A DNA stretch of 64,000 nucleotides from Streptomyces cynarae (GCF_025642135.1 NZ_CP106793.1:8090001-8154000), one strand, 5' to 3'; positions 26,095 to 36,419 are shown, counted from the stretch's first letter. Notes: generated from the letters alone by a model not told the origin. Numbers and translations: made by a program.

Positions 26095-27519
26095 ATGACC
26101 GCCGCAGCCCACCGCAGCGAGCACGACCTGCTCGGCCACCGCGACGTACCCGCCGAGGCGTACTGGGGCATCCACACCCTGCGCGCCCGGGAGAACTTCC
26201 CCATCACGGGGACGCCGATCTCCGCCTACCCGCACCTGATCGACGCCCTCGCCGCCGTCAAGGAGGCCGCCGCCCTCGCCAACGAGGAACTCGGCCTGCT
26301 GGAGCCGAAGAAGGCCGCCGCCATCGTGGAGGCCTGCCGCGAGATCCGCGACGGCAAGCTGCACGACCAGTTCGTGGTCGACGTCATCCAGGGCGGCGCG
26401 GGCACCTCGACCAACATGAACGCCAACGAGGTCGTCGCGAACCGGGCGCTGGAACTGCTGGGGCACGCCAAGGGCGAGTACCGGCACCTGCACCCCAACG
26501 AGGACGTCAACCTCGGCCAGTCCACCAACGACGTCTACCCGACCGCCGTCAAGATCGCGACCGTGTACGCGGTGCGCGGCCTGCTCAAGGCGATGGCCGT
26601 GCTCCAGGACGCCTTCGCGGCCAAGGCCGTCGAGTTCCGCGACGTGCTGAAGATGGGCCGCACTCAGCTGCAGGACGCGGTGCCGATGACGCTGGGCCAG
26701 GAGTTCTCGGCGTACGCCGTCATGCTCGACGAGGACCGCAGCCGGCTCGCGGAGGCCGTCGAACTGATCCACGAGATCAACCTCGGCGCCACCGCGATCG
26801 GCACCGGCCTCAACGCCCCCGCCGGGTACGCCGAGGCGGCCCGCCGTCACCTCGCCACCATCACCGGGCTGCCCCTGGTCACCGCCGCCAACCTGGTCGA
26901 GGCCACCCAGGACTGCGGCGCCTTCGTCCAGATGTCCGGCGTCCTCAAGCGGATCGCGGTCAAGCTCTCCAAGAGCTGCAACGACCTGCGCCTGCTGTCC
27001 TCCGGGCCGCGCGCGGGCCTGAACGAGATCAACCTGCCGCCGGTACAGGCCGGTTCGAGCATCATGCCCGGCAAGGTCAACCCGGTGATCCCCGAGGTCG
27101 TCAACCAGGTCGCCTTCGAGGTGATCGGCAACGACGTCACCATCACCATGGCCGCCGAGGCCGGCCAGCTCCAGCTCAACGCCTTCGAGCCGGTCATCCT
27201 GCACTCCCTCTCCGAGAGCATCACGCACCTGGAGCGCGCCTGCCTCACCCTGGCCGAGCGGTGCGTCGCCGGGATAACGGCCAACGAGAAGGAGCTGCGG
27301 GCCGCCGTGGAGAACTCCATCGGCCTGGTCACCGCACTCAACCCGTACATCGGCTACGAGGCGGCCACCGGCATCGCCAAGGAGGCCCTCGCCACCGGGC
27401 GCGGCGTCGCCGAACTCGTGCTGGAGAAGGGGCTGTTGCCGGCCGAGCGGTTGCAGGCCCTGCTGCGGCCCGAGGTGGTCGCGGGCAGCGGTTCCCCGGA
27501 GCTTCGACCTTCCCGGTGA
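26095..27519 (+). CDS. aspA: Aspartate ammonia-lyase
   Basis: 474 residues, the standard aspartase length. Motifs: QGGAGTSTNMNANEV near 100, GQSTNDVYPTA near 140, and the catalytic SS-loop signature GSSIMPGKVNPVIPE near 320. The enzyme converts L-aspartate to fumarate and ammonia as a homotetramer. AAAGAGGG precedes the ATG. Fumarases share this fold, but the neighbouring asparaginase and the sequence DLLGHRDVPAEAYWGIHTLRA fit aspartase better. Confidence 0.93.
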   Translation: MTAAAHRSEHDLLGHRDVPAEAYWGIHTLRARENFPITGTPISAYPHLIDALAAVKEAAALANEELGLLEPKKAAAIVEACREIRDGKLHDQFVVDVIQGGAGTSTNMNANEVVANRALELLGHAKGEYRHLHPNEDVNLGQSTNDVYPTAVKIATVYAVRGLLKAMAVLQDAFAAKAVEFRDVLKMGRTQLQDAVPMTLGQEFSAYAVMLDEDRSRLAEAVELIHEINLGATAIGTGLNAPAGYAEAARRHLATITGLPLVTAANLVEATQDCGAFVQMSGVLKRIAVKLSKSCNDLRLLSSGPRAGLNEINLPPVQAGSSIMPGKVNPVIPEVVNQVAFEVIGNDVTITMAAEAGQLQLNAFEPVILHSLSESITHLERACLTLAERCVAGITANEKELRAAVENSIGLVTALNPYIGYEAATGIAKEALATGRGVAELVLEKGLLPAERLQALLRPEVVAGSGSPELRPSR

Positions 27520-27536
27520 GCAGGGGGAATGCCACT

Positions 27537-27562
27537 GGGGCGGCGGCCGTCGCCGCCGCCCC
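27537..27562 (+). terminator. GC-rich hairpin after aspA
   Basis: GGGGCGGCGGC (27537-27547) pairs perfectly with GCCGCCGCCCC (27552-27562) around a CGTC tetraloop, 18 bp after the aspA stop. Confidence 0.75.
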
Positions 27563-27652
27563 GCCGGGGCGAGCGGCCCCGGCCGCGTCACAGGATCCAG
27601 CGCGTGATCACGAGGTACGTCAGGTGAGCGGTCCGTCGCAGGGGGCGGCACG

Positions 27653-28585
27653 ATGGTGACCATGGCCCCGTCGTTGAACTTCCAGCCCGTGCTGGAACGT
27701 ATCGCCGAAGAGATGGAGCAGCGCCCCGGTCGCGGCCGGGCCGCCGACTACATACCGGCGCTCGCCGCCTTGGACCCGCGCCGCTTCGGCATGGCCGTCG
27801 CCGAACTGGACGGCACGGTGTACGGGGTGGGGGAGTGGCGGGAGCCGTTCTCCACCCAGTCCATCACCAAGGTCTTCACCCTCGCCCTCGACCTCGCCCG
27901 CGAGGGTGACGCGCTGTGGGAGCACGTGGGCCGGGAGCCGTCCGGCAACCCGTTCAACTCGCTGGTCCAACTGGAGTACGAGAACGGCATCCCGCGCAAT
28001 CCCTTCATCAACGCGGGCGCCCTCGTCGTCACCGACCGTCTGCACACCCGTACCGGTGACGCGGCCGGCACCCTGCTCGACTTCCTGCGCGCCGAGAGCG
28101 GCAACCCCGGACTCTCCTTCGACACGGAGGTCGCCGCCTCCGAGGCCGCGCACGGCGACCGCAACGCCGCCCTAGCCCATTTCATGGCGTCCTACGGCAA
28201 CGTCGGCAACCCCGTGCCGGTGCTGCTCGAGCAGTACTTCCGGCAGTGCTCCCTCACCGCGTCCTGCGCCGACCTCGCCCTCGCCACCGGCTTCCTGGCC
28301 CGGCACGGCATCCGCGCCGACGGCACCCGGCTGCTGACCCGCAGCCAGGCCAAGCAGGTCAACGCGGTGATGCTGACCTGCGGCACGTACGACGCGGCGG
28401 GCGACTTCGCCTACCGGGTCGGGCTGCCCGGCAAGAGCGGCGTCGGCGGCGGCATCATCGCGGTCGTGCCCGGCCGCTGCACCCTGTGCGTATGGAGCCC
28501 CGGCCTCGACGAGCGCGGCAACTCCGTCGCGGGCGTCGCGGCACTCGACCGCTTCACCACCCTGACGGGGTTGTCCGTGTTCTGA
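27653..28585 (+). CDS. glsA: Glutaminase
   Basis: 310 residues, serine-dependent beta-lactamase-like glutaminase. Motifs: STQSITKVFTLALDL with the catalytic Ser-x-x-Lys near residue 65, NPFINAGALVV near 115, and PGKSGVGGGI near 262. It hydrolyses L-glutamine to glutamate and ammonia. The ATG at 27653 is followed by GTG and ATG alternatives; GGGGG lies upstream. It comes after the aspA terminator, so it may have its own promoter, but it extends the amide-nitrogen catabolic theme of the preceding operon. Confidence 0.93.
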   Translation: MVTMAPSLNFQPVLERIAEEMEQRPGRGRAADYIPALAALDPRRFGMAVAELDGTVYGVGEWREPFSTQSITKVFTLALDLAREGDALWEHVGREPSGNPFNSLVQLEYENGIPRNPFINAGALVVTDRLHTRTGDAAGTLLDFLRAESGNPGLSFDTEVAASEAAHGDRNAALAHFMASYGNVGNPVPVLLEQYFRQCSLTASCADLALATGFLARHGIRADGTRLLTRSQAKQVNAVMLTCGTYDAAGDFAYRVGLPGKSGVGGGIIAVVPGRCTLCVWSPGLDERGNSVAGVAALDRFTTLTGLSVF

Positions 28586-28706
28586 CCGGGGTTCCGTGCC
28601 CCCATGTGCCCGTCGATCACGCGGCGGTCACAAGCAGGCCGCCCGCGCGAGAGACGGACGTCGCTTCCCGGCCACCCGGTGTTGACACGCTTCCCGAGTG
28701 TTGGCC

Positions 28707-30260
28707 ATGGCTTTCCCCGTCGATCTCCGCCGCTGCCAGGCGCTCGGTCTGGCCGGTACCGCCTTTCTCGCACTGGGCGGTGAGACCGCCGGGGCCCTGC
28801 CGGTCGAGGATCTGGTCTCCCCGGAGTCCGGGCGCGCCGCGCTCGGGCTGGTGGGGGTGTACTTCGGTGTCGTCCTGCTGATCGCCGCCTGGGCCCTGCT
28901 CGGCCGGGTGATCCGCGGTCCCGAACCGCCGACGCCGCGGGCCCTACTGCTCGTCCTCGCCACCTGGGCGGCGCCGCTGCTGCTGGCGCCGCCGCTGTTC
29001 AGCCGGGACGTCTACAGCTACCTCGCCCAGGGCGCCATGGTCCACGCCCACCTCGACGTCTACGCCCACGGGCCCGCCCAGCTCGGCGGTCCGCTGGCGG
29101 ACGAGGTGGCTCCGGTGTGGCGGGACACCGCGGCCCCCTACGGTCCGGTCTTCCTCGTCGTCGCCTCCGCGCTGTCCGGACTGACCCGCGGCGAACTGCC
29201 GGCCGGGCTGCTCGGCATGCGCCTGGTCGCGCTGCTCGGAGTGGCCCTGATGGCGTTCGCGCTGCCACGGCTCGCCAAGCACTGCGGCGCCGACCCGGCC
29301 GCCGCGCTGTGGCTCGGCGCCCTCAACCCGCTCGTCCTGCTGCACCTGGTCGCCGGCGCCCACAACGATGCCGTCATGCTCGGCCTGCTCGGCATGGGCC
29401 TGCTGGGGACCGTCCGGAGTTCCCCCGCGGCGTCGCGACGCCCGGCACGCACGCCCGCCGCACCGGCCGAACGCCCGAGTAGCTCCGCTACCAGGGCATT
29501 CGTCCGGCACGCCGATCCCACGCACCGAACGCCGCTCCTTCTCCCGCGGGCAGACTCCGGACAGTCCCCAGCCGCCCGCGGCCGGCTGCACGTCCTCGGC
29601 GCCGTCCTGGTCACGCTCGCCGCCCTCGTCAAGGCCCCCGCCGCGCTCGGCCTGCTCGCCGTGATCGCGCTGCGGCGGAACGTCGGCGTCGTCCGGGCGA
29701 CGGTGACGACCACGGTGGTCGCGCTCGCCACCACCGCCGCGGCCACCGCCGTCGCCGGCACCGGGTACGGCTGGATAGCGGCCCTGAAGACACCGGTCTC
29801 CCCGCACAACTGGTCACCCACCAGCGTCCTCGGCCGGCTCACGGGCCGGATGCTCGACGGTCTCGGCAGCGACCTCGCGCCCCTCGCCGAACCGGCCTGG
29901 CACGCGGTCGGGATCGCCGCGACCGCCATCGCCGTGCTGGTCATCTGGGTGAAGCTGCGGCCCGCCCCGGTCTACGCGCTCGGCCTGAGCCTCGCCGTCG
30001 TCGCCGTCCTCGGTCCGGCCATCCGCCCCTGGTACGCCCTGTGGGGACTGTTCCTCATCGCCGCCGCGGCCCCCAGCACCTCGGTACGCCACCGGGTGGC
30101 CGCCGCCACCGCCGTCCTCGCGCTCGCCGTGCTGCCCAGCGGCGGCCCGCCCGACCTCGCCCAGGTGGTGCTGGCCGTCTCCGGCGGCCTGCTCGCCGTG
30201 GTCGTGCTGTGGCAGGCGCACCAGGCGGCCCAAACAGCCGTACTGGGACGGACCGCGTGA
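28707..30260 (+). CDS. Polyprenol-phosphomannose-dependent alpha-1,6-mannosyltransferase, MptB-like, with repeat insertion
   Basis: 517 residues from ATG 28707 (GTG 28698 is an alternative). About 12 hydrophobic segments and the MptB features SRDVYSYLAQGAMVHAH, DTAAPYGPVFLVV and NPLVLLHLVAGAHNDAVM are present. The family is a GT-C enzyme adding mannose from a polyprenyl phosphate donor outside the membrane. Residues ~235-288 (from TVRSSPAASRRPAR to DSGQSPAARG) are basic, low in hydrophobicity and encoded by fold-back element B, read in frame between two helices. A GTGA overlap joins it to the GT87 gene. Whether the enlarged loop permits activity is unknown. Confidence 0.83.
   Translation: MAFPVDLRRCQALGLAGTAFLALGGETAGALPVEDLVSPESGRAALGLVGVYFGVVLLIAAWALLGRVIRGPEPPTPRALLLVLATWAAPLLLAPPLFSRDVYSYLAQGAMVHAHLDVYAHGPAQLGGPLADEVAPVWRDTAAPYGPVFLVVASALSGLTRGELPAGLLGMRLVALLGVALMAFALPRLAKHCGADPAAALWLGALNPLVLLHLVAGAHNDAVMLGLLGMGLLGTVRSSPAASRRPARTPAAPAERPSSSATRAFVRHADPTHRTPLLLPRADSGQSPAARGRLHVLGAVLVTLAALVKAPAALGLLAVIALRRNVGVVRATVTTTVVALATTAAATAVAGTGYGWIAALKTPVSPHNWSPTSVLGRLTGRMLDGLGSDLAPLAEPAWHAVGIAATAIAVLVIWVKLRPAPVYALGLSLAVVAVLGPAIRPWYALWGLFLIAAAAPSTSVRHRVAAATAVLALAVLPSGGPPDLAQVVLAVSGGLLAVVVLWQAHQAAQTAVLGRTA
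29404..29570. repeat. Fold-back element B inside a coding gene
   Basis: Outer arms TGGGGACCGTCCGGAGT (29404-29420) and the complement at 29554-29570 match at 16 of 17 positions, and a second CCCGCGG pair lies just inside. The core between them matches element A (6226-6454): CGTCGCGACGCCCGGCACGC near 29431, CGCCGCACCGGCCGAA near 29457 and ACGCCGCTCCTT near 29529 are shared, but the nested short repeats of A are absent and the arms are unrelated to those of A. Confidence 0.75.
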
Positions 30261-31633
30261 GACCGCCGCGCACCGAGAAGGGACGGCTCGTCCTCGTCCT
30301 CGTCCTCGCCGTCGCCGTGACCGTTTTCACCGCCACCGTGCCGCTGCTGCGCGGCTGGTTCGACCTGCGCGTCTACTACGGGGCCGTGGACGCCTGGATG
30401 CACCACGGCGGCCGGATCTACGACTACCGGGTGCCGGGCACGACGTACGGCTTCACCTATCCTCCGTTCGCCGCGCTGTGCATGCTGCCGATGGCGTTCG
30501 TCGGCCTGCACACGGCGATCGCGCTCGCCCTGCTGTTCAACCTGGCGGCCCTCGCCGCCGTGGTGGGGATCCTCGTCGGCCGGGAGCTGGGCCGCTACGG
30601 CTGGTTCGGCTGGGGCCTGGCCGCCTGCGCGCTGGCCCTGTTCGAACCTGTCCGGGACACCTTCAGCTTCGGGCAGGTCAACCTCTTGCTGCTGGCGCTC
30701 GTGCTCGCCGATGCCTGGCTGCTGTCCACCGGGCGCGGGCGCTGGGCGGGAGCCGGTATCGGACTCGCGGCGGCCGTCAAGCTCACCCCGGCGGTGTTCA
30801 TCGCTCTGCTGCTGCTCGCCCGCAGATGGCGGGCCGCCGCCCTCGCCACCGCCGTCGCCGGGGCCGCCACCCTGCTCGCGGCGTGGGCGGCACCGGACGC
30901 CTCCCGCTTCTACTGGACCAGCGCCGTGTGGGACACCACCCGCGTCGGCCGCCTCGACTACGTCTCCAACCAGTCCCTGCAGGGCGTCCTCGCCCGGCTC
31001 GCGGCGCCGGAGGATCCGAGCCGGGCCACGTGGGCGCTGGCCGTCGTCGTAGTCCTCGCGCTGTGGGCGTGGCGCACACACCGGGCGCTGCGCGCCGGGG
31101 ACTGGCGGGCCGCCTTCGCCCTCACCGGACTCATCGCCTGCCTGGTCTCCCCGATCACCTGGGTGCACCATCTGGTGTGGCTGCTGCCCTCGTTCGCGGT
31201 GCTGGCGCACGCACGCCGGCTGCGGACCGCGGCCGCCCTGTACGCGGTGCTGTGCACCAGCGTGGTGTGGCTGTGGTTCGACGACGCGTCCGGGATCGAC
31301 GGCTTCCTCGGCAGCAACACCTACACATGGATCACCCTCGGCCTGCTCCTCGGGCTGCCGGTCGGTCAGTCCCGCTCCGGCCGTCTGCCCAGCAGCCGCA
31401 GCGCCAGCGCGACCGCCGCGCCCGTCCCCAGACCGACGGCGCCCGCCAGCGTCCCCGCCTCCGGCCAGTCGGACGGGTCTTCGTCCTCCTTGCGGGGGCC
31501 GTCGTCGGCAGCGCGGTGGGACCGGAGCGCGCCACGCCGGAGCCCTCGGGCAGCAGCGAGCCGACCGGCGCGACCCGCCCGGCGGCGTCGAAGCCCCAGT
31601 CGAGCAGCGAGCGGGCCTCCTCGTAGACCGTGA
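30257..31633 (+). CDS. GT87-family glycosyltransferase (PimE-like)
   Basis: 458 residues from GTG 30257, which overlaps the preceding stop by four bases. GT87 features: RVYYGAVDAWMHHGGRIYDY, FTYPPFAALCMLPMA, FGQVNLLLLALVLADAWLL and WVHHLVWLLPS. About ten membrane helices; donor is polyprenyl-phosphomannose in known members. The recognisable enzyme ends near GLLLGLPVGQ (~31370). The last ~85 residues are Arg/Ser/Pro-rich, antisense to the carboxypeptidase gene, and look like read-through, so the natural stop may have been lost. Confidence 0.83.
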   Translation: MRPPRTEKGRLVLVLVLAVAVTVFTATVPLLRGWFDLRVYYGAVDAWMHHGGRIYDYRVPGTTYGFTYPPFAALCMLPMAFVGLHTAIALALLFNLAALAAVVGILVGRELGRYGWFGWGLAACALALFEPVRDTFSFGQVNLLLLALVLADAWLLSTGRGRWAGAGIGLAAAVKLTPAVFIALLLLARRWRAAALATAVAGAATLLAAWAAPDASRFYWTSAVWDTTRVGRLDYVSNQSLQGVLARLAAPEDPSRATWALAVVVVLALWAWRTHRALRAGDWRAAFALTGLIACLVSPITWVHHLVWLLPSFAVLAHARRLRTAAALYAVLCTSVVWLWFDDASGIDGFLGSNTYTWITLGLLLGLPVGQSRSGRLPSSRSASATAAPVPRPTAPASVPASGQSDGSSSSLRGPSSAARWDRSAPRRSPRAAASRPARPARRRRSPSRAASGPPRRP

Positions 31634-32534
31634 GCCCGCCACCCTCCTGAGGGTTCATCACCGTCACCACGAGGGTGCGCCCGCCGTGGCGGGCCGCGGC
31701 CACGAGGGTGTTCCCCGCGTTGCTGGTGTAGCCGTTCTTGATGCCGATCAGCCCCGGGTAGCGTTCGACGCCGTCGGCGCCGGTCAGCAGCCGGTTGGTG
31801 TTGCGGATCCCGTATGACGCGCCGTCGCCGGGGAACGTCGACTCCGCCAGGGAGCAGTACCGGGCGAAGTCCGGATTGTGCAGCCCGGCCCTGCCGAACA
31901 CCGCGAGGTCGTACGCCGACGACACCTGCCCGGGGGCGTCGTAGCCGTCCGGCGAGACCACCTGGGTGTCGAAGGCGCCCAGCTGCCGGGCCTTGGCCTG
32001 CATCCGTCGGACCGTTGTCTCCACGCCGCCGTTGAGGGCGGCCAGCACATGCACCGCGTCGTTGCCGGAGTGCAGGAAGACCCCCTTCCACAGGTCGCTC
32101 ACCCGGTAGGTGAGGCCCTCCTTGACCCCGACGAGGCTGCTGCCGGGCCCGATGCCCGCCAGCTCTCGCTCCCTGACGGTGTGCCGAGTGCCCGCGGGCA
32201 GCGCCGGCAGCACGGTGAGCGCGAACAGGGTCTTGAGGGTGCTCGCGGGCGGCAGCGGACGGTGCGCGTCGTGCGCGGCGAGCACGTCACCGGTGTCGGC
32301 GTCGGCCACCAGCCACGACAGCGCCGACACATACGGCACCTCGGGGGCTCCCGTGCGCGGCCGCACCTGGGTGCCGGGCCCGTACAGGAGCGGCGACTGA
32401 GACGAGACGGGCCCGGGAGTGCCGGAGCCGGTGCCCGTCAGGGCGGCGGCGGGCAGCGGCGCGAGGGCCGACATGCCGACCGCGCCGAGAGCGCAGCAGG
32501 AGAGGAGGGCGCGAGAGGAGAATCCGATGCTCAT
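31366..32534 (-). pseudogene. D-Ala-D-Ala carboxypeptidase (S11 family), frameshifted near the C-terminus
   Basis: Signal peptide (MSIGFSSRALLSCCALG..PAAAL), SxxK in PASTLKTLF, SxN in HSGNDAVH, and KNG in GIKNGYTSNAG (KTG equivalent) are intact. After SGPTALP (~31510) the frame shifts: the native-looking tail KEDEDPSDWPEAG, TLAGAVGLGTGAAVALALRL and GRRPERD lies in another frame, ending at 31366, while the uninterrupted frame runs to 31332 with an Arg-rich tail. The span is two bases over a multiple of three, so one base is missing. Loss of the C-terminal membrane anchor would release the enzyme. A sequencing error is possible. Confidence 0.75.
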
Positions 32535-32642
32535 ACCGGACACCGTAGGAACGGTGAGCACGCCTCCGCCCGGTCGGCGTGAGCCGAGTGGGGGGATCGT
32601 GCACCCGGATGCCTGACGCCGGAGCGCGTCCGGCCGGACAGA

Positions 32643-33779
<1,137 letters not shown>

Positions 33780-34073
33780 GGACGGCCTTTCAGGAACGGG
33801 AGGAAGGAGGAAGGGAAGGGGAGAGGGGCCGGGAGGCGGCAGGATCACGCCTCGCAACGTCGAGGAACAGCACCTCGGGTACGCCGTACGACGCACTGCC
33901 TGACGAGGTGGTGTCGGAAAGCCGATGCGCCGGTCGGCAACGACGGGCGGAACGGCGAACGGGGAGAAACAGGCACCGGCGCCCCGGACGGGGCGTACAC
34001 AAGTGCTCACCGCACTTTAGCACTCGGCGGTTCTGCCGGGGAGAACACGGACGGGACGCGGTCTGTTCCGCGC
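33780..34073 (-). other. Leader region of the rho paralogue
   Basis: No gene is supported. A short inverted repeat GTGCT (34003-34007) / AGCAC (34019-34023) sits about 225 bp upstream of the rho start. C-rich, G-poor stretches on the minus strand (Rho loading sites) are plausible but not proven. Confidence 0.4.
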
Positions 34074-34745
34074 TCAGGTGACATCCGTGTCGTCCTGCGG
34101 AAAACCGTACCGCCCGAGCAGCCGGACGAAGCAGGCCGCGGTCACGATCCGCCACTGCTCCAGCCCGGAGGCGGTGCGCACGAAGCACACCACCTGTTCG
34201 TGGCCGCCCGGCCCGACCGGCTGCACCAGGCGGCCGGACGGCCGTAGCTGCGCTACCAGCGGCTCGGGCACTTCCGGGAACGCGGCCGAGACGATCACCG
34301 CGTCGTACGGGGCGCGGTCGGGCACACCGCCGCTGCCGTCACCGACCCGCAACTCCACGTTCCGCACGCCCTGCCCGGCCAGGTTGCCGCGCGCCTGCCG
34401 GGCGATGTCCGGCCGCATCTCGACGCTGACCACGTCGCCGGCCATCCGGGCGAGCAGCGCGGTCTGGAAGCCGAGTCCGGTCCCGACCTCGAGGACGTGC
34501 TCGCTTCCGCTCAGCTCAAGGCTCTCGATCATCACGGCGGACAGCGACGGCTGTGTGGTGACCTGCCCCTGCCCGATCGGAACGGGGGTGTCCCGGTAGG
34601 CGGCGGCCGCCTGAGCGGCGGGGACGAACCGGGCCCGGGGCGTCGTCCGCACGGCCTCCAGCAGACGCTCGTCCCTGATCCCGGCGGATCGGAGAGCCCG
34701 TACGAGATCTTCGGGGCTGCCGGGTACGGAGTGCACGGAGCTCAC
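34074..34745 (-). CDS. pcm: Protein-L-isoaspartate O-methyltransferase
   Basis: 223 residues. Signatures are clear: RFVPAAQAAAAYRDTPVPIGQGQVTTQPSL cut at the family substrate motif, HVLEVGTGLGFQTALLARM (SAM-binding motif I), GDGSGGVPDRAPYDAVIVSAA (motif II/III). It methylates isoaspartyl residues in aged proteins, or in actinomycetes acts in RiPP or protein modification. The family Gly-rich motif here is VGTGLG. GTG 34745 has GAGGGTGAG upstream. It precedes the rho paralogue on the same strand, but the 294 bp between them suggests separate control. Confidence 0.88.
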   Translation of the reverse strand: MSSVHSVPGSPEDLVRALRSAGIRDERLLEAVRTTPRARFVPAAQAAAAYRDTPVPIGQGQVTTQPSLSAVMIESLELSGSEHVLEVGTGLGFQTALLARMAGDVVSVEMRPDIARQARGNLAGQGVRNVELRVGDGSGGVPDRAPYDAVIVSAAFPEVPEPLVAQLRPSGRLVQPVGPGGHEQVVCFVRTASGLEQWRIVTAACFVRLLGRYGFPQDDTDVT

Positions 34746-34835
34746 CTCACCCTCGCTGCCAGCGTATACCTGCGCTCCGAACCCCGATGCGCTGTTCTCG
34801 GCCCTGCGCGGCCCATCGCCGGACGCCCGGCTCCT

Positions 34836-36419
34836 CTACCCGCCGAGTTCGAAGATGCCGTAGCCGAATCCCCGGGCCGTGATCGTCCCGCCCGCCGACT
34901 CCACCCCCGACACCTCCAGCGCGCGACCGGTGGCGGAGTATCCGTAACTCGCCTCGCTGCTGCGCGGGTTGACGACCACCAGAAAGCGGCCGCCCCGGAC
35001 GTACACGAACGGGTATCCGGTGTGCAGCACCTCCACCGCACCGCGCGGGCCGAACTCCGGTGTGGTCCTGCGCAGGGCGATCAGCCGGCGTACGAGATGC
35101 AGCAGCGAGGCCTCGTCGGCGCGCTGCGCGGCCACTGTCGGGCGGTCGGGGTGGGGGTCCAGAGGGAGGTAGAGGCGGTCCTCGGGCGCTGTGGAGAAGC
35201 CGGCGTTCGGGCCCTCGTCCCACTGCATCGGGGTGCGGGAGCCCGCCCGGTTGTAGCGGGGGCCGAGGACGCTGCCCTCCTTGTCGGGCAGGCTGTCGAC
35301 GTAGCGCATGCCGATCTCGTCGCCATAGTAGATCGCCGGCAGTGTCGGCCAGGTCAGCTGGAACGCGAAGGCCGCCGGGAGCTGCTCGGCCGTGCGCGGG
35401 CCGCAGTTCAGCCGGGAGAAGTCGTGGTTGGCGGTCGGCAGCGAGACGAAGCCGGAGCCCGCCAGTGCGGTCGTCGCCTTGTCGTACGCCTCCACGAACG
35501 GGCGCGCGGAGCCCCTGCCGCTCGGGTCGAAGAAGCAGTCCAGCGGGTCCCAGGCCGCGTTCACCGTGCCTTCGCCGTTGCTCCACAGGGACCGCAGCGG
35601 CAGACCGTTCGTGGGGCCGCCGAAGTGCAGGAAGAAGTCCGTGTGGAAGCCCGCCGGGACGGACACCTCCGGATCGCCCCACTCCGACAGCAGCACCGCC
35701 TCCGGGTGCGCCCGGTCCAGCCAGTGGCGCAACTCGGTCCAGATCGCGGCCGTCTCCGTCTTGTCCGGGTCGTCCTTGACGAGGGACGCGGCCATGTCGA
35801 CGCGGAAACCGGAGATGCCGAACCCCAGCCAGTGGTCCATGATCTCGCGCAGTGCGGCCCGGTTGGCTCGCGGGCCCTCCGCGTCGACCGGCTGCCGCCA
35901 GGGCTCGGCCGGATTCTGCCGCGCGTAGCCGAAGTTGAGGGCGGGCTGGCTGTCGAAGAAGTTCGGCAGATAGGAGCCGGGACGGGTGCCGGGGGAGGGG
36001 ACGAAACCCTCGGGACGGCCCTCGGGGGCCCAGATGTACCGGTGGTCGTCCGGGTCGTCCGCCGAGGCCCGGAACCACGGGTGCGCGTCGGAGGTGTGTC
36101 CGGCGACGAGGTCGAGGAGGATGCGGATGCCGCGGCGGCCCGCCTCGTCGACGAGCGCGGCGAGATCGTCGGCGGAGCCGTAGCGGGGCGCGACCGTCAG
36201 GTAGTCCGCGACGTCGTAGCCGGCGTCGCGGAACGGGGAGACGAAACAAGGGTTGAGCCACACGGTGTTCACGCCCAGCCACGCGAGATGGTCCAGGCGC
36301 TCGGTGATCCCTTGGAAGTCACCGATGCCGTCGCCGTTCGAGTCGGCGAACGACTGCGGGTAGATCTGGTAGAAGACGGCGTCGGCCAGCCAGGCGGGGG
36401 CGGGACGGAACGAAGTCAT
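34836..36419 (-). CDS. GH13 glycosidase (alpha-glucosidase type)
   Basis: 527 residues. GH13 conserved regions: ADAVFYQIYPQSFADSNGDGIGD at the start, DLVAGHTS (region I), GFRVDMAASL with the nucleophile Asp (II), VLLSEWGD with the Glu acid (III), and LPTANHDFSRL with the third Asp (IV, usually NHD). A C-terminal beta-domain ends in GYGIFELGG. No signal peptide, so a cytoplasmic alpha-glucosidase or oligo-1,6-glucosidase acting on maltodextrins or isomaltose is likely. No transporter is adjacent. Confidence 0.88.
   Translation of the reverse strand: MTSFRPAPAWLADAVFYQIYPQSFADSNGDGIGDFQGITERLDHLAWLGVNTVWLNPCFVSPFRDAGYDVADYLTVAPRYGSADDLAALVDEAGRRGIRILLDLVAGHTSDAHPWFRASADDPDDHRYIWAPEGRPEGFVPSPGTRPGSYLPNFFDSQPALNFGYARQNPAEPWRQPVDAEGPRANRAALREIMDHWLGFGISGFRVDMAASLVKDDPDKTETAAIWTELRHWLDRAHPEAVLLSEWGDPEVSVPAGFHTDFFLHFGGPTNGLPLRSLWSNGEGTVNAAWDPLDCFFDPSGRGSARPFVEAYDKATTALAGSGFVSLPTANHDFSRLNCGPRTAEQLPAAFAFQLTWPTLPAIYYGDEIGMRYVDSLPDKEGSVLGPRYNRAGSRTPMQWDEGPNAGFSTAPEDRLYLPLDPHPDRPTVAAQRADEASLLHLVRRLIALRRTTPEFGPRGAVEVLHTGYPFVYVRGGRFLVVVNPRSSEASYGYSATGRALEVSGVESAGGTITARGFGYGIFELGG

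Noticed and set aside
24814..27663. Very long open frame (949 codons) antisense to the asparaginase, aspA and part of the permease genes
   Set aside because: It mirrors three well-defined genes, has no family similarity, and long antisense frames are expected at this GC content.
34017..34025. TTAGCACTC, half of a CIRCE heat-shock operator
   Set aside because: The matching GAGTGCTAA half at nine-base spacing is absent, and the neighbouring genes are not chaperones.
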